From Linyphia triangularis (lineage: Eukaryota; Arthropoda; Arachnida; Araneae; Linyphiidae): a stretch of 64,000 bases of DNA. The translations under genes and the position numbers were made by a program. Of the stretch, positions 62,285 to 64,000 are shown piece after piece. Within the stretch, counting starts at the first letter, position 1; each line of letters starts with the position of its first letter. Location: the NCBI GenBank assembly GCA_963978545.1, contig OZ021722.1:9825401-9889400 (forward strand), given 5' to 3'. A model generated the notes under the pieces. It was given only the letters and a program-made list of their open reading frames with translations. It searched no databases and was not told where the DNA came from.

Positions 62285-63704
62285 GAGCAACAAATATAGA
62301 ACCCTGTAAAATAAATGCACATTAAGAGTAAGTAAATAATTCGCTTATTCACACACTAGAAAGCCAAAATAATACAAATAATCATGAAGTGGATGCTGAA
62401 GTTAAATGTTTTTTTTATCAAAAATCAAGTTAGAACATTCTTCCTAACTGGAGACATAATAGATATCTTAGTACAAAAAGAGTTGACGTAAATCACTTCT
62501 AGAAGTAGTTATAGAATAAGTGATACAACATAATTCTCATTTTAGATTTTGTTGGTTGTATAGGACACTATCAGGCAGGAATTTATAGCAGGAACATCAC
62601 TAGTTCAAAATCTGAACAACTAAGAGTAGTGTTATGTGTTAAAGAGATAATATCATTGGGGAGGTTTTTTAAGAGGCAACTTTGGTCCTCTTAAGAGGAG
62701 AAAATATGAAAAACCCACCAATTGACAAAACAACCGAATCGATGCTATTTGTAATATTTACATCTGTGCCTATTAATTTTTAAAAAGTACTACTAGATTA
62801 TATTTCACCATTTCTATTTTTTAAAATTTATTTATGTTTTATAGTTTTACTAAATTATATTTAGAATAGATGAGATTTTAAAATTGTTTTATAGCCAATT
62901 CATGATGAATTCCAAAACATTTTACAGATCTGTTGGAAATACTGTTTACGTGATATTGAAATGAAAGAGGACAAATTGTTCTATTTTTTACTCCACATAA
63001 ATACAGACTTACTCTTAAAAATATGAAATACCGCTTTTAGATAGTGAATTTAAAGTAAATTATTTGAAAATCAAAGTAAAATGTAGTTGGATAATGTTTT
63101 GTTAACATTTGACCAGTGGAAAATAGTTTATACACTATAAACATTCCATTCAGAGTTACGGGTGGAATAAGTTCCCAAAATCCAATATCATGAAATATTG
63201 TATAAGAAAACTAGTGGTAATAAAAAAATACTTTTTATTTTTCTATTTGTATTAGGAAACTTTAAATGCTCCTTCTTGAAATGCACGAACAGCTTACAGT
63301 CATAAAATTTTACAGTTGTTGTTTACAATTTTAGCGCATGCTATATTCCGATGTCGGTTACAGTCATAAAGTTTTTAAATGTAATTTTAATGGCTAAGTT
63401 AAACATTTTTAAATAATTAGCGAAAAAAAAAATATAAATAATACTGTTAAAAAATTCTTGCAAAATACTATCAAATTAAAAAAAAAAATGAAACCTGATG
63501 TTTTGGAATTCAGCTTCTGATTTGAGTACATGGTCAAAATAATCACCACTTCATCATCCTGTTTTGGGTGTGTTCGTCATTTCGAGCGCAACATGTTTGA
63601 TTCGATGCAAAATACCGAGATGTGTCCGTGTTTTCTGTTTTGAATGTTTACCTTTGAAAAAATATGAATTTTAGACGATTCTAGATCAAATTTTTAGTGT
63701 AATC
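62285..63704. promoter_or_regulatory. Divergent spacer upstream of TPK1
   Basis: Expected to contain the TPK1 5' UTR and promoter. A locally less AT-rich segment with several CG dinucleotides lies at about 63540-63640. A TTTTACAG just upstream of the TPK1 ATG could be an acceptor for a 5' untranslated exon. Confidence 0.35.
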
Positions 63705-63774
63705 ATGAAAGAAATAAACTCTTATTTGTTACTTTTTATATTTCTGTCCATTTTTAGGTATTTAAAGGCAGAAG
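63705..63774 (+). CDS. Possible first exon with signal peptide (gene continues outside window)
   Basis: ATG at 63705 opens 23 codons: a short charged start MKEINS, a strongly hydrophobic YLLLFIFLSIF, then RYLKAE with a plausible cleavage after Ala. The frame ends at a consensus-like GAAG|GTACGT donor in phase 1. This is the architecture of a first exon of a secreted or type I membrane protein. No downstream exon is visible in the last 226 bp, so the product is unknown and chance is possible in AT-rich DNA. Confidence 0.4.
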
Positions 63775-64000
63775 GTACGTAACTATTTCCAGATTGATAT
63801 AAGTTACTTTAACGTCTTAACTACATAATAAGTGACACTAATGAAATGTTCGTTTATTCATAATAATGTATCAAGTGGCTTCATTTCCATTGAGTGACGC
63901 TCAATCAAATTGAACACCGCATTTTTGAACTTTACTGTTCATTTTATTAAATGCCGCACCCCCTTTACCAATCGGAAATTGTTAGTCCACATTCCTTGGC

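Noticed and set aside
1..64000. CRISPR arrays, operons, bacterial contamination or a gene cluster with a joint novel function
   Set aside because: Spliced genes throughout, no spaced direct-repeat array of CRISPR type, and the three genes have unrelated housekeeping roles.

Overview
Eukaryotic nuclear DNA, AT-rich, with long introns that are densely packed with transposon remnants. Three spliced protein-coding genes can be reconstructed exon by exon from frame-consistent GT-AG junctions. Protein resemblances and the repeat spectrum (tRNA-headed SINEs, many hAT-like and TTAA-type MITEs, Helitrons, a Ty1/copia element) suggest an arthropod. A spider or other chelicerate is my best guess, but that is inference and no species can be fixed from the sequence alone.

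Layout. (1) 1-10115, minus strand: RPUSD3-like mitochondrial pseudouridine-synthase homologue, eight exons seen, 3' end beyond position 1. (2) 10903-46732, plus strand: the complete coding region of the 100-116 kDa 'a' subunit of the V-type H+-ATPase (Vha100/ATP6V0A type), 19 exons, 820 residues, all phases consistent. (3) 49956-62284, minus strand: thiamin pyrophosphokinase (TPK1), seven exons, 255 residues. (4) 63705-63774, plus strand: a possible first coding exon encoding a signal peptide, running off the window. RPUSD3 and the V-ATPase gene are divergent with a 787-bp spacer. The V-ATPase gene and TPK1 converge on a 3.2-kb spacer. TPK1 and the putative signal-peptide exon are divergent.

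Mobile DNA occupies much of the rest. The largest element is a copia LTR retrotransposon (38738-42596) in V-ATPase intron 16: its two LTRs differ by one base, but its reverse transcriptase core is deleted. There are two Helitrons (29967-31579, with a Helitron-type N-terminal Zn-finger ORF; and about 58484-60200, with 147-bp tandem repeats). There are at least five TTAA-flanked, piggyBac-type elements (one keeps the C-terminal cysteine-rich tail of a transposase), several hAT-like MITEs with 8-bp target duplications, a CAGGGTTCCCAC-ended family with 5-bp duplications, a CAGGGATGA-ended family with 6-bp duplications, foldback elements, and tRNA-derived SINEs with 12-15 bp duplications. Many are nested inside one another, and comparison with uninterrupted paralogous copies shows the empty sites.

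The three genes are housekeeping functions (mitochondrial RNA modification, organelle acidification, thiamine cofactor synthesis) with no evident shared pathway. I found no operon, CRISPR, RNA gene or new molecular system. The interest lies in the mobile-element families, their nesting order, a catalytically altered RPUSD3, and a sense-oriented LTR with its own AATAAA inside an essential gene.
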